Source: Lamellibrachia satsuma
Taxonomy: Eukaryota > Annelida > Polychaeta > Sabellida > Siboglinidae
Reading direction: 5' to 3'
Assembly: GCA_033239005.1 (NCBI GenBank)
Contig: BSQZ01000039.1
Coordinates: 4,423,316-4,487,315, forward strand
Length of the DNA: 64,000 nt
A model generated the notes under the pieces. It was not told the DNA's origin. It did no database searches and saw only the letters and a program-made list of their open reading frames with translations. Below are positions 16,665 through 29,353 of the stretch, piece by piece; the stretch's first letter is position 1, and the number at the start of each line of letters is the position of its first letter. A program made the translations under genes and the position numbers.

Positions 16665-17000
16665 GAGGTAAAGGTATGTGCTTATATAACGCAGTATTCA
16701 GTCCTTGGGACTGCTCAAGGCGCTTTACACTTCACCTCCTGGCAGACCTGTTCATTCCAACGCTATCTTGACTTCTCTGGAAAGAATTCAGCCATGCTGC
16801 AATTATTCCATGAAGACTATTCGTTCACCTATCCACGACTATCTGTAGCCAGGTACTCATTTACTGCTGAGTGAACTGTGGCAATGCAAGATGAACGAAA
16901 CTGCCCAAACTTCGAAATGGCAGCAAGAGGATTCGAACCCGTCGATTGAGTCCCATGTTCTAACCGCAACGTCACCATGTCCCGTACAGACATACAATAC
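16665..17000 (-). mobile_element. tRNA-derived SINE (family S1), reverse
   Basis: The minus strand reads TGCGGTTAGAACATGGGACT, CGGGTTCGAATCCTC (B box), TGAGTACCTGGCTACAGATA and GTGAAGTGTAAAGCGCCTTG, ending ACCTTTACCTC. Nearly full length and the best-preserved S1 copy here. Confidence 0.75.
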
Positions 17001-18298
17001 AAACCAACGTCACCACGCCCCATACAGACGTACAATATAAACCAATGCGACTGCAATCGGACATCAGATATGTGTCTTTATTGTGAGTGTTTCACAACAG
17101 AATATCAATGCAATATACAATGTATTCATAAAATTCCATCAGTTGCATAAAACCTGATGACAAACGAGTCGACACTGGACATATGTTACCCTGACCATGC
17201 TCTGTCACCCAAGACTGATGATGATTTTCATTTGTTAATCTGTGGCCGTGAACACAACAACATCGGGACATCATTCACCGTCTCCAGCTAAAACAGACAA
17301 ACAAACAAACAACACTATTAGAGTCCAGTTCATGTTTCGTTTTTATCAGCTGAAGCTTTCTGCATAAAAATATTTTTTTACATATTACACATGTTGCAAA
17401 ATCATAAATCTGTAAACACACTCACTAAACACAGCATCATACAGTTCACAGAGTCATGGGCGTGTTAACCCTAACTGGCCCCACCCTTTTATCCCGTTTA
17501 TCTCGATACTGAGAGAGGTTGCCCCCCTGACCAGTTAAGACACTACAAAAAGTATTAAGAACAATAAAAAACCTTCGTGAAATTTATTTAATATCTTGTA
17601 AAAAAAATTACTGTACTGTAAGTTTTCCAGACTTCACGCCCATCCCAGACCTGTGACTTAATTTCTGTAATTTTTTCCACAGCACATTACTTCTTCACAC
17701 TCGTTTGAACATTCGCCGAGGTCAACACTCTTCATACTGCACATCATATATTAAGTAAAACAGTGCCAATAGGCGCACTAATGGATGGTAGTCGATTCTA
17801 AAATGAATTCCAATTTGAAGAGGCCCAGCGGGGAACATAATTAATGATCTCATTATGTATGTTGTGATGTCATAGACGCCGCGAGCTTCTGGCTGCAGAC
17901 AAAGCGAGAATGTGGCCAGACTTGAGTCTCTTGTGCCTCCTTGTGCATTCGCTTCAGAGCAGCACGCAGACAGACGGACACACAGACACCGCTGCAACCT
18001 GCCGCACCCCTGGTGATCCGTTCGAGCCTACGAAGGCAACCCAGGGACGCCCCTCAACGTGTTAGCACCCTGTCAGAAACTCGCCTTTTTTATCTGTCAT
18101 TTCTAACGAACCCCTTTCAGCAGTCAATTAATCACCCCGACATCACTTAGGTGGGTCAAGTACCCCGATACTTTGTGAAAACTGGAAAGTGTCATCTTGC
18201 CACAAAATGGAATACATCTTTTGACTTGTATGCTCCTCTGTATTTTGTCACTCAGTGTTCGAGACGTCTGTCCCATTAACCCAGGCATTACCTGTAAT

Positions 18299-18459
18299 CA
18301 GTGGCGTATTTAGGATCTCGCAAAGGGGGAGGCCAAAAGGGGGGGCAAATTTAGTCACCCATTAGTTCACCATGCTACCATGTAGTGGCACAAGAAAAAA
18401 ATACAGAAAAAAGTAAGCCAAAGGGGCATGGCCCAATGCGCCCCCTAAATACGCCAATG
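18299..18459. mobile_element. MITE with CAGTGGCGTATTTAGG termini (hAT-like)
   Basis: CAGTGGCGTATTTAGG at the left and CCTAAATACGCCAATG at the right; flanks CCTGTAAT and TATGTAAT match at 6 of 8. 161 bp. A right-half copy lies at 10886-10983. Confidence 0.75.
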
Positions 18460-18884
18460 TATGTAATGTTTACATGCACTGATGCTGGCACATAATTACA
18501 GTATTGTATTATGGAATGAAGTCGATCAAGCATGACTGTTCACAGTTGACTGATTTTACATTATCTCAAAAGTCAAATCAACTTACTCTGTCTTACCTCG
18601 CTGTTGCCGAGAATTATAACAGACATCACCGCATTGCATAAGTTAGTTAACTGTATCAGTCTGGCAGGCACGAAAATGGTTGCCTGTTTGCATTGTGTGG
18701 TGTGATTTAATAAAATAAGCTGCACAATTAATGCAGCAATAACTTACGTCATTAACAAGAATAAACTATTATGTCATTTATTGACTTCCCTAAATGAGCA
18801 AACATTTTGTCATGTTTGATTCAGAAATATTTCTGCCTGTTTGCGTTAATCTGATGTGATCTTATACATTTTCCTATTAAATGT

Positions 18885-18990
18885 GTGCTGCATTGTTGTG
18901 TAAAGAGGGTTATATGTACATAGATGAAACATTGGACTCTAGATAAGCCAGTGATTCCTTGTCCACTTACTATCTGGGGTTTTGTTAATC
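18885..18990 (+). mobile_element. CR1-type LINE 3'-end fragment (solo tail)
   Basis: Contains GATGAAACATTGGACTCTAG and ATAAGCCAGTGATTCCTTGT, parallel to the 3' end of the copy at 45470-45530, in plus orientation. 5'-truncated and diverged. Confidence 0.65.
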
Positions 18991-18999
18991 CCCCATGAA

Positions 19000-21905
19000 A
19001 ATGCATAACATAAGAATATTATTTCAATACAATTACTCACTATGATGCAGCTGTTAAAACTGTTTTATGTAAATGCTGCAGTAGACGGCTTATTGCTTGC
19101 AGCGTATTGTAAACACACACACAGACAAACAGCTACACTCAACAACCTGCCAGAACTTCAAAGTCAGATTCGGGTAAACTTCCCACCTGCCGCCGACAGC
19201 TTAGCCTGCACTTCACTCGACTTCCTAATTCCATAGTGTTGTATTAACAAACGCAGGAAACCACATCAAAGACGGCAAACAAGAAAGCTGCACACATAGC
19301 AGAACGCATGTTTAAATAGGTGATCAACGATGGCCAGAAGATGTTAGCCACATGTTCAGCCCTTTCCAAGTAGTTTCGTTGGGTCGTAAATGTAAAACGC
19401 CTGTAATTTTGTAGCATTAGAAAAATACCTCATAATAATAATATATAAAATACTTCTATTGCGCTAAAATACTCAGGAGACCCAAGCTTGGCAGCGCACC
19501 AAAACAAAAGGGGTTAAGCAGTTCATAATTGATAAGCAGTTCTATGTTGTAAACAGTTGGATTGATATGCTGGGGAGCTATGGAAGATAAGCAAGTTTAA
19601 ACCGGTGGGTTTTTAGTTGATGGCGAAATGTTGTTATATTTCCATAGATTGCTATACATTTCACATTTAAAATTACATACTACAATCAAACCTGCTCAAG
19701 CGACCACCTGTCATTAACGACCACCGTCAACTCCTCTGGAAAATTATTACATATTAAGATACAACCTGTATTAGGATACCACTTTTCAATCATCCGTTGA
19801 GCAGTCGCTTCAGACAGGTTTGGCTGTATAGCGTCATTTTAATTTTGTAAAATAAGTTGTGTTGAAAAATAATAAGCATCAAATAAAACATGATATCCTG
19901 AAACCTGAGTACAGCGAACAACAAGACAAAGTGGTTGAAATAGACAGGTGCCTGTAGTGGGCAGGAACTGTAACAGTATATTAGACTCCTAAATGTCTCT
20001 GGATGCTCTGGACAGCCTTTACCAAGATGTACATAATGGTAGTTTTGACTGTAGTCATATTTGTGACCGTTTATAGCAATAAATGGTTCTGGATTTTATA
20101 TAGTTTAGTAGCTAAGAGTGATTGAAACAACAAACGTTGATGTAATTTCGCTTTTTACAAGTCTTTGCATTTGTCTAGTCTCAGTGATAGTTTGGTTCGG
20201 ACATCGATGGGACATTTACATTTATTGGCTTACAAAAAGCTAATATTTTTTGCAGCAAACCCAAGTGCACCACGCAACCCCACTCTGACCCGACCCAGAG
20301 CCCCCCTCCCCCCCGGAATGTCCTATTGTCCCCCCCACAGCAGCCTTACTATATAGGACACAACTCTTCCAGATGCCCATCCCCCCGGATGTGTCACAGA
20401 CAGTTTAAGAAGTAGCCTCCATCACTAAGATGCCTTTGTGAGGGCACGCCATCATGCTGGTTCCTGATGAATATCAAGAACTAAATCACAACAGCCACAT
20501 GTTAGAAGTCTCTCCGGTGTGGCCTGGGAGTCAGACATACTGCTGAGACAGAGTCTGTACCATGTGATAGAGGCCGGCTCACACAGCATCTGGCTTATTA
20601 ATATGAACCTGATCACAAAGTAGACAACTTGTAAACTATTCTCAGCAATGTTATTAAATTATTACCCCAACCCTAATGAGATTAATAAATGCTAACATTG
20701 GTGTTATATTTACAGTTAAACAATACTTATTTTGGTATTTTCCCAAATGATTTGTCACCAAAACGCAATTAAATATAATATTAAAACAACCAAAAGAGAA
20801 CCAGGGATTTATAACTTCCTTACATCAAAACAAACCCAATATACACGTTATGTATGAGCCAAGCTTATTCATAACTTCACAAGTTTTCTATAATAATAAC
20901 TATTAATTACAGGTGATGTGATCCCTTTATACAATGAACTGCTATGTCATAAAAGGCATCTAGCAAATAGGCTATCAAGATAAAACTTTACGGTGCAGGG
21001 TTTACATTTTAGTCCAGCTTAGCCTAATAACCCCTTCAACCGTTTGCCTATTTTCTTCTCTACTGCCTCTGCCAAAAAAACCTAATTCCCTCAAAAGGAG
21101 TAAACAGGTAGCCTGCCGTGAACTTGCAGTGGTGATTGATATTCTACCCCACTCCCCCTACCCCATGTGGATCCACCCAAACAAACCTGAACCATGACCC
21201 ACTTACTTGAACCAAACCAGCGATACCATCACAAGGGTTTTATTCCTTGTATTCGTCCTATTTTGGCTGTGTTTTGACTGATTTCTTTTGTGTTATTTTG
21301 GACAGTCTTTTGGCTGTTCTTTACTTGGTGGTTTTTTTTTGTGTGGTCTTTGTGGTCTGTGAATCGGTTGGGATCAATCTAACACTAACACTTTTATTTA
21401 ATTTTAATTTTGTTAACTACATATGAATCAATTTCCTTGTAAAACTGTTTATGAATCCCGTATTTAATTTAATTCCTTATTTAATATATCTGACACTTTG
21501 CTCAGATACATCAGGGGGCAACTTGTTAAAAATAATTTATTTAATGAAAACAAAATTAATATCAAATATCTCATTAATATCACTCATATGGGTGACTACT
21601 GGAGTTTTACTATTGCAACAGTTCTGCAAATAATTGTATTACTATTAACATACTATTTTTTGAAAGCCTTATAGGCTTACATATTAATATTACTTAGTGT
21701 GAATTAAATAACTAAATTTGGTAGTGCATACAATTATATTATATTATATTAATTTTATTATTATAAATTATATCACTATAATTGTATATGCATATTTCAC
21801 ATGACTTCTCAAGAATATCAAATGTCGCATTCCAAGAAACCGGAAGGTCGATCCATTCAAGGTATGTCATAATATGCATATTATCTTTGCCACTATAATT
21901 GTATT
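19000..21905. other. No gene seen apart from the MITE at 19681-19828
   Basis: AT-rich sequence without recognisable exons. Possible undetected small exons cannot be excluded. Confidence 0.45.
19681..19828. mobile_element. Mariner-like MITE with TACA(G/A)TCAAACCTG ends
   Basis: Left TACAATCAAACCTG, right complementary to TACAGCCAAACCTG, about 148 bp with TA at both edges and inner inverted AAGCGACCACCT/CAGTCGCTTCAGA. No ORF. Tc1/mariner-type by termini only. Confidence 0.7.
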
Positions 21906-21910
21906 ACTAT

Positions 21911-22556
21911 ATACTAGCAAAAATGCCTGTCTCCAGGACGAGATAACTTGGTAGTTCATACATGACAGTCATGATAACAATGTTTGCCAAATAGGTGATC
22001 GCTTTTATGAATATCTTCCTACCTTGTGTCAGCATCTAATTCATGTTGCCATTGCCAAGCAACCTAGTCGATGTCATGTGTCAAAGGGCGCTACATACAC
22101 ACTGGCAACATCAAACAGTTTATGTAATTGTGGACTTCTAATCGGAGATTTCATGCGTAGTGTTGCAAATAATTGTACATAGTAATTACAAAAAGTAATT
22201 CGTAGGTATTAATTATGTGCAATTGTTATGCATGTTTTCTACTATAATTAATATATATATAAACTGCATACATAGGTAAATGTTATGTGCCAGATGGCGC
22301 TATGTACTCTCAAAAGGTTTACATACCGAAGTATTTGCAGCGCATGCGCGTGGTTCCTGCATAGCGAACAACTAAGTTACCATCAAAACCTCTAAGAACC
22401 CTTGATATAGGGGGGTATTTAGAAAAAATACAGGCGTTACGTTTCATTCGTGGGACCGTAGATTAATTCCTGAAAGTTTGGCACCTGAGGTGCAAGCCGT
22501 CTAGGAAACGGTAACATACATACAAACATACGCTAGCTCGATTATACTTAAATTAT
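21911..22556 (+). repeat. Interspersed repeat family U, longest copy
   Basis: Begins TATACTAGCAAAAATGCCTG and ends after (CATA)n in CGCTAGCTCGATTATAC, about 645 bp. The 3' CATACATA run resembles the microsatellite tail of a non-LTR retroelement or SINE. No ORF longer than 60 codons. Confidence 0.62.
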
Positions 22557-22559
22557 AAT

Positions 22560-22598
22560 ATTTTATTATACATACATACATACATACATACATATAAT
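22560..22598. repeat. (CATA)n microsatellite
   Basis: About eight tetramers just after repeat family U. Confidence 0.85.
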
Positions 22599-22599
22599 A

Positions 22600-23115
22600 G
22601 TAACTCTTTGTCTGCATAAATACATAACACCACCCAAGGCCACACATAGCATATGGAGGAACCAAAATAGTCCACGGTCTTTTCATAAGAAATCATCCAT
22701 TTCAATGTTGGTGGTCTGTATACAATGCAAGAGAACATTGCCGATGAAGTGCAGGCTGCGGGGTGACAACACGAACCCCCATGGAACCCCTGCCTTGATG
22801 GGGCTGTCTTTGCTCACAGAATCTCAATGGCGGAATACGACCAGCTGTCATCAAAGCGGAGGACACTAACAGAGATGCCAGACAAAACACAGATGTACAC
22901 CGCCTTGAGTGAGCGGTGCCACCGCTTCGTGCAGTCTGTGTGGTGCTGCGCCACTCACCAGGGTGCATCGGTAGCAGACAAGTCATGGGGATGTTTATCA
23001 CACTTATAGGGCAGGGAAGCTGGGGAAGACGAGAGGTAGCCAAAGGTACACAGAGGGCTTTTGGATGACTAGATGTAAGACCTTTTTAATCAAGACCAAT
23101 ACTTCCTTGAAAATG
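22600..23115. other. GC-richer unidentified segment (about 22740-23040)
   Basis: Both strands carry frames (113 codons minus, 60 codons plus) in a block clearly GC-richer than its surroundings. I do not recognise the product; a decayed transposon fragment is the likeliest explanation. Confidence 0.3.
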
Positions 23116-23119
23116 TAAG

Positions 23120-23528
23120 ATCACTACCTGGCCAAGAGTGACCACTAGTTGGCCAAGAATGACCACTAGCTGACCAAGTGCGACCACTAGCTGATGAAGA
23201 ATGACCACTAGCTGGCCAAGAGTGACCACTAGCTGCCCAAGTGTGACCACTAGCTGGCCAAGAGTGACCACTAACTCACAAAGGGTGACCACTAGCTGGC
23301 CAAGAGTGACCACTAGCTGACCAAGGGTGACCACTATCTGACCAAGAGTGACCACTAGCTGACCAAGAGCTACCACTATCTGACCAAGAGTGACCACTAG
23401 GTGACCAAGAGTTACCACTATCTGACCAAGAGTGACCACTAGCTGACCAAGAGTGACCACTATCTGACCAAGAGTGACCACTAACTGACCATGAGTGACC
23501 ACTAGCTGGCCAAGAGTGACCACTAGCT
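23120..23528 (-). repeat. 21-bp minisatellite, about 19 units
   Basis: Unit TGACCACTAGCTGGCCAAGA plus G, 21 bp, diverged by point changes. Being a multiple of three it leaves open frames (VVTLGQL on the minus strand). The same unit recurs inverted at 25324-25465. Confidence 0.92.
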
Positions 23529-23689
23529 CTGTAGCATTTGATGTTGATATGATATGCAAGGATCTCATCCAGAAACAAATGTTTATCTTATTAATTTGTG
23601 TGCGTGCGTGCGTACATGCGTGTGTATTTGCATGCGTGTATGCACGCGTATGTGTATATACACCCACACCCACCCAAATATAGTCATCA

Positions 23690-24240
23690 TTTAAAGACAT
23701 TAGATACTGGTGGGGGAATAATGGCTTATAATGCAGAGAATGGCTCTTAACAGAGTAGGCCCAGTACAGACTGACATGACTGAGCTTGAGCTGGTGCCAA
23801 ATTTCAAATGCCAAGGCTCAATTATTAGTATGAACGACACAACCTGAGAAGACATTACAGTCAGACTGGCTACAGAGAGAAGCATTACAAGATACTTTGT
23901 TAGCTACTTTGTTTATGTGACTGTCCCAATTTAAGTGATTGTTTATTGTGATACCTAAAAAGTTGAAGTTAGTGACATATTAAATTATTGTTCTATTAAT
24001 TTGTAAACCAGGCTTTTCTACTTTCTTTTGTGGCATACGGAAAATCATAGCTTTAGTTTTAAGGCAAGGAAATTGTTCTTTCACTGGCATTTCATTAATT
24101 ATTTCTATAATAATAGACCAGGTCTTTTTTGTATCATTTTTATATTTCTGAAAACTGGATTCGTAATATATTTGTTTCGCAAGTCAAATATTTCTTTTGA
24201 GAATTTTTTACAAGTGTGCAGATTAGTTTTAATGATTTGA
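23690..24240 (-). mobile_element. LINE relic, RT thumb region
   Basis: Minus strand: FPCLKTKAMIFRMPQKKVEK, then FNFLGITINNHLNWDSHINK, then a frameshifted RAILCIISHYSP. These match the FLGVxIxxxLxWxxHI block after the catalytic site of jockey/CR1-type RTs. An in-frame TAA and frameshifts mark it as dead. Confidence 0.65.
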
Positions 24241-24244
24241 TTTC

Positions 24245-24592
24245 TAGCTGTGTTTATAGGGGTTTGTTTAGTTTTTAGATATACTTTATTTAGATTTGTT
24301 TATTGGGGTTTGTTTTGTTTTTAGATATAGTTTATCTAGATTTGTTTATTGGGTTTGTTTAGTTTTTAGATATAGTTTATTTAGATTTGTTTATAGGGGT
24401 TTGTTTAGTTTTTAGATATAGTTTATTTAGATCTGTTTATAGGGGTTTGTTTTGTTTTTAGATATAGTTTATTTAGATTTGTTTATAGGAGTTTGTTTTG
24501 TTTTTAGATATACCAGTAGTTTATCTAGATGTGTTTATAGGGGTTTGTTTAGTTTTTAGATATAGTTTATCTAGATGTGTTTAGTTTACCAT
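24245..24592 (+). repeat. 46-bp minisatellite, about 7 units
   Basis: Unit contains GGGGTTTGTTTAGTTTTTAG followed by ATATAGTTTATTTAGATTTG. Period 46 measured between successive GGGGTTTG starts (24259, 24305, 24351). Sits between two parts of a LINE relic. Confidence 0.88.
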
Positions 24593-24840
24593 GAATATTT
24601 GAGTTTATTAATTCTAATCTAATCTTTTGAAGCGAATCTGGATTTTGCTGCTTTATTTGAATGAATTTGAGAAAAGTGTCGGGGGTTAATATGCAGTCCT
24701 GACAAATGAAGCATGGAAGATGATCTGAAATTTGACGAACTACAATGCCAGCGGCGGAGTTCAAAGATCCTTGTGTTAGTTTACAGAGAAGGCTGTCAAT
24801 AAGTGTACTGTGATGCTCTGAAAATCTAAGTACGGCCATT
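24590..24840 (-). mobile_element. LINE relic, endonuclease C-terminal region
   Basis: Minus strand: IDSLLCKLTQGSLNSAAGIV followed by QISDHLPCFICQDC and SLQKIRLELINSNIHGKLN. The SDHLPxF motif is the conserved end of LINE endonuclease domains. It is upstream, in the element's own direction, of the RT relic at 23690-24240, with a 46-bp tandem array between them, so the two are probably one element. Confidence 0.6.
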
Positions 24841-24841
24841 G

Positions 24842-25030
24842 GAAAAGAAGACCAGATTGTCTGGTACTTAGCTGCCCAGAAGGAGAACTACCAGGAAAAA
24901 ACAGAATAGGAAGAAGAAAAATGGGATGGATTGACAAGATCAAGCATTGGACAGAAAACTGATGGTGGACTCGAAGTGGCTACAGAGATTGCCACTGCGT
25001 AAGTGAGGCTACAACTACACAAGAAGTAGA
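24842..25030 (+). mobile_element. LINE C-terminal relic
   Basis: Plus-strand reading gives ELPGKNRIGRRKMGWIDKIK then HWTE, a stop, and WTRSGYRDCHCVSEATT. The GRRKxxWIDxIKxWT pattern is a LINE polyprotein C terminus. Short and disrupted. Confidence 0.45.
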
Positions 25031-25323
25031 GCAGCGAAATACATACTGACAGTTACTCAACAGGACCCTTGGCCACCATTAGTAGCTCTGTCTCGCAGAA
25101 CTATCCCTCCAGTGACAGGGCCACCCAGCATGCTCTGCCCTAACACCCCACACAATGACTGCTCCATTAGCACCACGCTGGCCAGTCAGTTTCAATGGTC
25201 ACTCAATCAGCTGTCCGCCAGCCAGTCCTATTCTCCTACTGATTACGCTGGATTTAATAATCGATCTGTGATTAGGTCTCATCTAGCAAATTGGTTGTCC
25301 TGTCTTCACCAAGCCCTCAAGGT

Positions 25324-25465
25324 GAGCTAGTGGTCATTTTTGGAGAGCTAGTGGTCACTATAGGCCAGCTAGTGATCACTCTTGGCGAGTTAGTGGTCAC
25401 TCTTAGTCAGTTAATGGTCACTCCTGGTCAACTAGTTGTCACTTTTGGCCAGTTAGTGGTCACTC
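25324..25465 (+). repeat. 21-bp minisatellite, about 6.7 units, inverted relative to 23120-23528
   Basis: Unit GCTAGTGGTCACTCTTGGCC plus A, the reverse complement of the unit at 23120. More diverged than that array. Confidence 0.9.
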
Positions 25466-26099
25466 TATACATACATACATACACACACATATATGTCGTG
25501 CATCAAAAGTGTACAATTAACTAATCCAATAATTAATCACTGGACTTCTGTAATAGATAAATGTGTGATTTTTTTAAACAGCATCAAAGGGTAATTTTAT
25601 GATCGAATGTGTTCATTAAAATTTTTATATCATTTGTAGCAAACATTTCACTTGTACTACAGCAGGGTGATAAGTTGTGAAGAATTCTAAAACTGGTGTC
25701 ATATGTAACAATAATGCCTTTCAGACTTTTGCTGCCCCCCATGATATGAAATGATGCCAGCGCTCCGATTTGAAAACAGGTGGGGTAACTTACTGGGGTG
25801 CAGTAGCTACACTACCTGCCACCTGGCTGGCATACCCCAGCCGGCCTTGTTGCACCATACTGTGGCATGCATAAAAACTACATCATTTTCTCCTGACAAG
25901 GCCCGGGTCATTCACACAGATGCTACCCCCCCCCTGGTAGCCCCGGGTGAATGCCATAAAATGGGTGTTTGCCAATGGCGGTCATTAACCTGGCGTTTAG
26001 CGCCAAAGATGTGCACAACGACTTGTCCCTGACAACGAAGACGTGGCGACGGCCGTCGTCACACGTGTGCGTGCATGCGTGCGTGCGTGCGTGTGGGGT

Positions 26100-26310
26100 T
26101 TACAAGATTTAACAAGGTTTCACAAGATTTCCAATCAAGGTAAAAAAACTCCAGACGGCAAGTGGACAAGGAAGCCATTGGCTTATAAAATGTCCCAAAA
26201 ATTTTCATCTACGTGTAACCTGCTCTTCTGAGATATTTATCAATTTTGATTTTGAACATATTCCCGCTGCTAGTATTTACACAATCTCTAGATAAGTCTC
26301 ATTCATTTGT
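26100..26310 (-). mobile_element. CR1-type LINE 3'-end fragment (solo tail)
   Basis: Starts with three diverged 10-mers (ACAAGATTTA, ACAAGGTTTC, ACAAGATTTC), then GTGGACAAGGAAGCCATTGG and the same 3' sequence as at 4620-4780, ending near TCATTCATTTGTTGTG. Minus orientation, 5'-truncated. Confidence 0.75.
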
Positions 26311-26319
26311 TGTGATAGT

Positions 26320-28220
26320 TTATATGTAAATACTTTTCACACTGACATACTTCACAAATAATACTTGTTTATTATGGTAAAATTTACATACAATTAATAA
26401 AAATAAGAGTATAATTATGCAAACTAGTCAAAATTAAAACTTTCTGATCAATAATAATAATATATATATATTTGTACTACATGGTGTATAATTACATTAA
26501 AAGCAATAGAGAGCGATGACATCAGCTCGTCACTGACTAAAAAAGACGTGCTATATACATTCACAGCATGACGCAACACATCTTTTATAAATGAAACTGA
26601 GAAATATAGACCCCTGATGAATCTGTGAAGGAAGTCTAACACGGATGAATATGCAAAATGGACTGAAAGTAATATACTTAGCAGTAACAATGTGCGTACA
26701 TGCATGCATGCATGCATGTGTGCGTTGAGCAATTTACGCTACCATTGATATCTTATACGCAATGCAACAAGTAAATATTATCTCAGCATAGTCAATATGA
26801 TAGCTTTATTGAGATGATAATACATCAAAATAATAACACATCATTGATCATTTAGAAATTAATTAACATTACGTTGATGTCCCAGTCTCTTTGGTGAGAA
26901 AACTCACAATGTGCAAATCTAATTAAAGCCACATGTTATATTACATCACTGCACTGCATCAACACAAGAATGTCTCTTCTAAATAGCATCATCAATTTAT
27001 GGCTTCAATTGTGTCTGCATAAATTAGTAATTCACACCATTAGGAATTCTCTGTACTCTTATCACAATGATATGAAACCTTTTGTTACTTCATAATGAAT
27101 GCACTACACATCTGTCCATTCGTGTCCATGTACCTAGGCATGGGTTCTGTCACACTCTTGTCAACCACTGTCGTTTAGTACATCTACATTCTGAGTACTG
27201 TCACCTCGGTCAACTCTAAGTAAAATCAATATGTATTGTCACAACCACTATGGAGTCGACACTGGCGACCAGAGCTCAGCAAATGTGTTGACTTCAACAC
27301 AGAACACCAGGGGTTGATTTTACCGAGATCACAAGCTCACATACTAGTTTCTTTTTAAAGATTGCATAATTCAAAGGCAACTTAACTGCATTCTAGATTC
27401 AGATCAAACCAACGACTGCATTCAATTCCATTTGAATGAATGCTATATTTTGACATTTTAACTTTGATGTACTCAAACTATTTAAAATGTAAAAACACGT
27501 TGAAACTACTGAATATTCCTTCGCATTTCAAATGTTATAATTATTGATCCTGTGAAAAGGTGTATAGATTCTGACACCACACTGTCAATTTGTGACTAAG
27601 TGTATACTTAAGTCATTTTAAAACATTTTCTGAGGGTTCATCCCAGCCCCCCACCCAAGCCACACCCTATGGGCTACACATTTTCTAAACCATCTCCAGG
27701 ATAAACCTAATCAACTTCTTCATACAAGTAACCAAACCGAAGTGAAAACATTACAAATGCCATAACTATGGCCAGGCGAGATAAACAAGACCTCAGAAGG
27801 CCCTGACCCTGTTATTGATATCCATCACGCAACTGGGATTCGGTGTTTTATGGGCAACACATCTGGGGAGTATTTTCGCCGTGGAACTTCATATGGCTGT
27901 GCCACCACAATGATAGGTTTGATCGGACATGTGCGGGCGAGACCCCCCACTGAGCAGCCGAGGCCACCTACTGGGACTCCGGTGCAGTACTAGTCTCGAG
28001 CCCGATTGTGCCGAGGAGCGACTTGTACCAGCAGAGGGCCCTCCAGTATGCCTTGCTTTATAACTTTATTGCTTCGTGGTGACACTTTATACAACTCAAA
28101 AGACGAGGTGTGTCTTTAGTTTTTATTCTCGCCTGTGTCGGCAATAAAGATGAACTCTGACTTTAACCTCTATTGACTGCAATCGTAAACAAAATCTCAC
28201 AAGCAACTGTCATCATTACC
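26320..28220. other. No gene seen
   Basis: AT-rich sequence with a short (TGCA)n run at about 26700-26720 and a GC-richer patch at 27890-28040 of unknown nature. Confidence 0.45.
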
Positions 28221-28224
28221 AGGG

Positions 28225-28882
28225 TTGGATTCATTTGTAATTGTGTAATGTGTAAACAATTACTATGTGACTGTAACTGAAATTGATGTAATTGAGTTTG
28301 TATGATGCTGTGTAATTGTAACTGACCATTGTAATTGAACATTGTAACTGACCTTCTATGCAGCACTGTGCAGTTGATGTTCTGAAGTGTTGTAATTGTA
28401 ACATATTTTTCAAGTGCTGTGATTGTAACTGATTTTGTGTTGTTGTAATTGTAATTGATGTTTAAAGTGCAGTAATTGTAACTAGTTGTTAAAGTGATGT
28501 AATTGTAAGTAATATTTAAAGTGTTGTAATTGTAACTGATTTTTATGCAATAATTGTAATTAATTTTTAAAGTGATATAATTGTAAGTAATGTTTAAAGT
28601 GATGTAATTGTAAGTGATGTTTAAAGTGTTGTTATTGTAACTGATATTTAAAGTACTGTAATTGTTATTGATCTTGAGTATTGTAATTGAAATTGTTTTT
28701 AAGCATTGAGTTGCAAGTAATTGATCTTAAAAGTTTTGTCATTGTAATTGATTTTGAAAGCGCTGTAATTGTTTTTTAAAGTGCTGCAATTGTTTTTTAA
28801 AGTGTTGTAGCTGTAATTGATGTTTAAAGTGCTGTAACTGTTTTTTAAAGTGTTGTAGCTGTAATTAATGTTTAAAGTCGGT
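28225..28882. repeat. Degenerate array of about 30-bp AATTGTAACTGATTTTTAAAGT units
   Basis: Repeating GTAATTGTAACTGAT and TTTAAAGTGTTGTAATTG blocks with variable spacing. The left edge (CAGGGTTGGATTCATTTGTA) resembles the left end of hAT-like element B at 59679. Confidence 0.75.
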
Positions 28883-29353
28883 TCTTTATTCATAAGTCCT
28901 CAACTTCCTATTTTCTCTAAGTGAGATTTTCTAAAAACAACCCAGCGAATTATCAGAAGAATTCTTTTGTATCCCACAGAATGGTTTCTATGAGAAGACT
29001 TCATTTTGACACAAGACAGTCTTTTGAAGTTTTGAGGGCTGTGGCTTTTTTCTTTAGCAAAATCATCAATTAGACCCAGCCTAGTCATCTATATATACCA
29101 TGCCCACAAAAACTGGCAGTTCCTTAGTACAAACAAATACATTTCCAACACACTATACTTGTCATCTGGCGCTCTCTGCACAAAGAATGCATGATGATGT
29201 AAATGAATTGCTCTCCAAAGACCCAGAAGTCGATAACACACCCATTTCCTGAACTGAAAAAGGGATGGAAATGTTGTTTCCCCCACCGAGGTCATAGGTC
29301 AAGGGGGTCTAACCCTTGCGCATGTTTTTCAGTTTTCTTTTTGTTGCTGTTTT

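Noticed and set aside
22702..23043. 113-codon minus-strand frame in a GC-richer block
   Set aside because: No family recognised and the opposite strand is also open; too weak to call a gene.
23086..23814. 242-codon minus-strand frame with VVTLGQL repeats
   Set aside because: Product of the 21-bp minisatellite joined by chance to neighbouring sequence.
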